This document shows, piece by piece, positions 41,527 through 44,019 of a stretch of DNA of 44,019 bases. The stretch is taken from NCBI RefSeq assembly GCF_028285565.1, contig NZ_JANQOY010000092.1, positions 1-44,019 on the forward strand, given 5' to 3'. Position 1 is the stretch's first letter; each line of letters starts with the position of its first letter. The notes under the pieces are model-generated. The model saw only the letters and a program-made list of their open reading frames with translations. It was not told the origin of the DNA and did no database searches. The translations under genes were made by a program, and so were the position numbers. This DNA comes from Acaryochloris sp. IP29b_bin.148. GTDB lineage: Bacteria > Cyanobacteriota > Cyanobacteriia > Thermosynechococcales > Thermosynechococcaceae.

Positions 41527-43227
41527 ATGTCTTTCCGCAGTACACTTCAATCTGATCTCCGACGATCCAGTCTTTCGGGTAGAACCGTTATGGCCTGGGC
41601 CGCTTTGGTTTCCCTGGTCACCTGTTCCGGCCTCGGCTTATCCCGTGTTGCCCATGCTCAAACCCCTAATCCTTCATCTGTGCGGGTGGTGGTCAATAGC
41701 AATCTGGACGGTAAAATCCGTGCAGATGAGGCGCTGACGTTGCGAGAAGCGATCGCACTCACCAACGGCACCCTGAACAAGGCGGATCTGAGTGCAGCTG
41801 AGCAGGCCCAAATTACGCCTAGCCTAGAGCATAGCCGGATCGAGTTCGACCTGCCTAGCGACCAAACCACCATCCGTCTGCGGGCACTCTTACCGACGAT
41901 TTTACAACCGGGGTTAGTGGTGGATGGCACGAGCCAAACAGGCTATGTTGCTGATAAGGGGAGTGTTCCTGCCCCTGTAGTGGCGCTGACTGCCGCTGAG
42001 GATGTGGAAGTCTTTCGTGGTCTCACCATTGCCGCAGACCAGGTACAGGTGAAAGGGCTAAGCTTTTACGGGTTTACCGCTCAGCATCAAACCACGGCCA
42101 CCACACCGCCTGCCGATATCTTTATTGCCCATCGTCTCGTGCCAGAGAAGCATCGGGAAGAAGATAATCCCGAAGTCACCTATCCCTATGAAGATGAGCA
42201 GGATATTCCGCCTCAAGGGGTTGTGATTGAGGCCAATTGGCTGGGGCTTTCTCCAGAGGGGATGGATGTGCAAGCGCCCCGCTCTGCTTTTGGGGTTTCC
42301 ATTTATAACGCTGTGGGTACCCGCATTCTCAATAACCGTATTGCTAATCATGACAGTAGTGCCGTGATTACCAGTGTTCGAGCTGAGCAAACGGAAATTG
42401 CCAATAATATGATTGCAGGTAATGGCGTGGCAGGCATGCCCGATGCGATTCGTTTAGAAGGCCGGATTGCAGGTAGCCAAATCCGAGCCAATCAAATTAC
42501 GAATAATGCTGGTAGCGGTATTTATCTGTATAGACCAGAGGGTGCGATTCAAATCAAGGACAATCAGATCGTGGGCAATGGTCAACGGTTCCGTCGGGCT
42601 GCGGTCGTCTTGATGGGCGATGACCATCAAGTGATCGGTAATACGATTCAAGATCAACCCGGTCCAGGGGTTTTGGTGACGGCCTATCCCACCAGTAATC
42701 GCAATATTATCCAAGAGAACCAGTTTGCCAATCTTAAAGGGCTCAGTATTGATCTGATTGCCCGCGATAATCGTTTTCTGGATCGGTTCTCTCGTCTGTC
42801 GATTAATTCGGTTGATTTAGCGGCCCGCTCCAGCACGAGGGTCCAAGATTATCAAATCGGTGATGGTCCCAATCCCCCTCGTAATTCGGATCAGCGCCAG
42901 CGAGATACGGCTAATCGTGGCATTAACACCCCACAATTTTTTAGCTCCGTGTTCTACTGGATGGACGGTCAAGTGCATCTGGATGGTAAGGCGGATCCAG
43001 GCGCAGAGGTTGTCCTGTATCAAGTGCTAGAACAAGGCGACTTGCAAGGGCCTTTGAGCAAGCCGATGATGTCAGTGACGGCGGATGAGGAGGGACGATT
43101 TACAGCCACCCTCACCGATGTGCAACCGGGCGATCAATTCAGTGCGATCGCAACTCATCCCGACTATGGTACTTCAGAACCTGCCCTCAATGTCGAGATC
43201 CAGCTTCTAGACGTCTCTGCGGAATAA
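41527..43227 (+). CDS. Exported right-handed beta-helix protein with CSLREA-like start
   Basis: About 566 residues. The signal peptide (MAWAALVSLVTCSGLGLSRVAHA) is followed by VRVVVNSNLDGKIRADEALTLREAIALTNG, the CSLREA-like domain seen before beta-helix regions. Repeated coils (IEANWLGL, RILNNRIANHDSS, QTEIANNMIAGNGV, SQIRANQITNNAGSGI, IQIKDNQIVGNGQ, HQVIGNTIQDQPG) form a parallel beta-helix. A C-terminal Ig-like domain (VHLDGKADPGAEVVLYQVLE) ends the protein. Such proteins are adhesins or polysaccharide-binding or -cleaving; no catalytic residues are assigned. Start ATG 41527 follows GAAGGAAAC. Last gene of the surface cluster. Confidence 0.82.
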   Translation: MSFRSTLQSDLRRSSLSGRTVMAWAALVSLVTCSGLGLSRVAHAQTPNPSSVRVVVNSNLDGKIRADEALTLREAIALTNGTLNKADLSAAEQAQITPSLEHSRIEFDLPSDQTTIRLRALLPTILQPGLVVDGTSQTGYVADKGSVPAPVVALTAAEDVEVFRGLTIAADQVQVKGLSFYGFTAQHQTTATTPPADIFIAHRLVPEKHREEDNPEVTYPYEDEQDIPPQGVVIEANWLGLSPEGMDVQAPRSAFGVSIYNAVGTRILNNRIANHDSSAVITSVRAEQTEIANNMIAGNGVAGMPDAIRLEGRIAGSQIRANQITNNAGSGIYLYRPEGAIQIKDNQIVGNGQRFRRAAVVLMGDDHQVIGNTIQDQPGPGVLVTAYPTSNRNIIQENQFANLKGLSIDLIARDNRFLDRFSRLSINSVDLAARSSTRVQDYQIGDGPNPPRNSDQRQRDTANRGINTPQFFSSVFYWMDGQVHLDGKADPGAEVVLYQVLEQGDLQGPLSKPMMSVTADEEGRFTATLTDVQPGDQFSAIATHPDYGTSEPALNVEIQLLDVSAE

Positions 43228-43290
43228 TAACGGCCTATTGGCTCCAATAGTAATTGAAACTGCTGAATACCATTCAAAATGCATTTAAAT

Positions 43291-43333
43291 GAATAGGGCT
43301 GCTTTGCAGGTGGCCCTATTCCCTAGTGTTTTT
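43291..43333 (+). terminator. Terminator after the surface cluster
   Basis: GAATAGGGC (43291-43299) and GCCCTATTC (43313-43321) pair perfectly around a 13-base loop, followed by five T at 43329-43333, 63 bases after the last surface gene. A further TGC/GCA pair fits in the loop. Confidence 0.7.
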
Positions 43334-43395
43334 ACCCTAGCCTTGCACCTAATTCATAAGGAATATGACTTTGGTAGGGCTGATATAATTCCGGG

Positions 43396-43962
43396 ATGTT
43401 TGACTCCACCTGTAAGTTCCTTACAGAGAGCTTTTTCAGTGATTTTGCAGGATGGCTTCTCGGTGAACCCATCCTGCTTACGCAGCTCAGCTCTTCTGAA
43501 CTTTCACTTGAACCCATTCGTGCAGATGCGCTGATTCTTCTCGATTCAGAAGCGTATATTTTGCATCTCGAATTTCAGACTGAACCAGACCAGAATATGG
43601 CTGATCGGATGGCTGATGACCGTCTGCGGGTTTATCGCCGCTTTCCCCAAAAAGAAATGAAGCAAGGGGTGATCTATCTGACGCCCTCTCGTTCAGAATA
43701 TGTTTTCCAAACAGCGTTTGAGATTCCGGGAACCCGACATGAGTTTGAGGTGATTCGACTCTGGGAACAACCCACACAGCCTTTCATCGAATCGGTGGGA
43801 TTGCTCCCTCTCGCCGTTTTAACCAGTACTCCAGATCAATCACAAACGTTGCGACAGGTGGCTGAGCGCATTGATAATTTGCCAGAGCTGCGGGTTCAGA
43901 GTAATGTTGCGGCCTCAACTGGGATTCTAGCTGGTGCGATTCGTTCCTACACGAAAGGCTAA
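43396..43962 (+). CDS. Rpn-family nuclease (PD-(D/E)XK type), apparently shortened
   Basis: 188 residues. The N-terminal domain matches the Rpn/DUF4351 nuclease family: FDSTCKFLTESFFSDFAGWLL, then Asp44 in IRADALILLD, and HLEFQ with Glu59 and Gln61 forming the PD-(D/E)XK site, followed by RMADDRLRVYRRF. Relatives are about 250-300 residues with a C-terminal region that continues the LAGL motif. Here the protein ends GILAGAIRSYTKG shortly after that point, so it is shortened or diverged. In E. coli, Rpn proteins are DNA endonucleases linked to RecA-independent recombination. The gene is separate from the surface cluster. Confidence 0.8.
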   Translation: MFDSTCKFLTESFFSDFAGWLLGEPILLTQLSSSELSLEPIRADALILLDSEAYILHLEFQTEPDQNMADRMADDRLRVYRRFPQKEMKQGVIYLTPSRSEYVFQTAFEIPGTRHEFEVIRLWEQPTQPFIESVGLLPLAVLTSTPDQSQTLRQVAERIDNLPELRVQSNVAASTGILAGAIRSYTKG

Positions 43963-44019
43963 AAGCTAATAAGGTAGGGCTTCTGAGAGATAACCTTCTC
44001 TGGGTTGAGTTCGCACTTT

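Noticed and set aside
1..44019. CRISPR array or insertion sequence
   Set aside because: No regularly spaced identical repeats with unique spacers and no transposase frame with terminal inverted repeats were seen. The repeats present are in-frame protein repeats.

Overview
The window looks like cyanobacterial DNA. The octamer GCGATCGC (HIP1-type) recurs throughout, and several genes belong to families I associate mainly with cyanobacteria: the DUF6679-like and DUF2811-like small proteins, a zinc-ribbon/kinase/TPR fusion, and STAND and DUF3352 proteins. I cannot name the species; an Acaryochloris-like genome is possible but unverified.

Layout. 1-200 is the end of a tandem tRNA run (His-GTG with encoded CCA, Ser-TGA). 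250-2640 holds an ADP-ribosylation/crystallin J1-like small protein, a gene-free and apparently structured stretch carrying a 21-nt near match to the conserved I-CeuI region of 23S rRNA, an unassigned basic protein, and endonuclease V. 2.7-9.3 kb holds a Ser/Thr kinase with TPRs, a secreted repeat protein, a DUF6679-like protein, a HAD hydrolase, a SagB-type oxidoreductase and a retropepsin-like protease. 9.7-16.1 kb holds a CpdA-like phosphodiesterase with a CRP-like site upstream, a STAND ATPase, a lrgA-lrgB-ABC permease cluster and a HigBA-type toxin-antitoxin pair. 16.1-26.4 kb is almost all minus strand: an AttEFGH-like ABC exporter set, a second toxin-antitoxin pair whose antitoxin carries a nonsense codon, two exported small proteins, a moaD-like/cysH overlap, a DUF3352 protein and a DUF2811 protein.

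At 26.64-26.76 kb, outside any gene, lies a helically phased row of DnaA-box-like nonamers followed by an AT-rich tract. Genes to the left read mostly leftward and genes to the right mostly rightward, so this is a candidate replication origin. To its right are a PstS-like protein, a CaCA antiporter, a CdiI-like orphan immunity gene, a decayed PhoX phosphatase gene, and then about 11 kb of plus-strand genes for exported surface proteins (32.4-43.2 kb).

That surface cluster comprises a large DUF11-like protein, a small DUF11-like protein, a DUF11/SdrD_B-like protein, a 1297-residue predicted outer-membrane beta-barrel with Ig-like domains, and a beta-helix protein. It is the best candidate for an undescribed multi-protein system. 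A shortened Rpn-type nuclease gene closes the window. All family assignments come from reading translated sequence; no database search was run.
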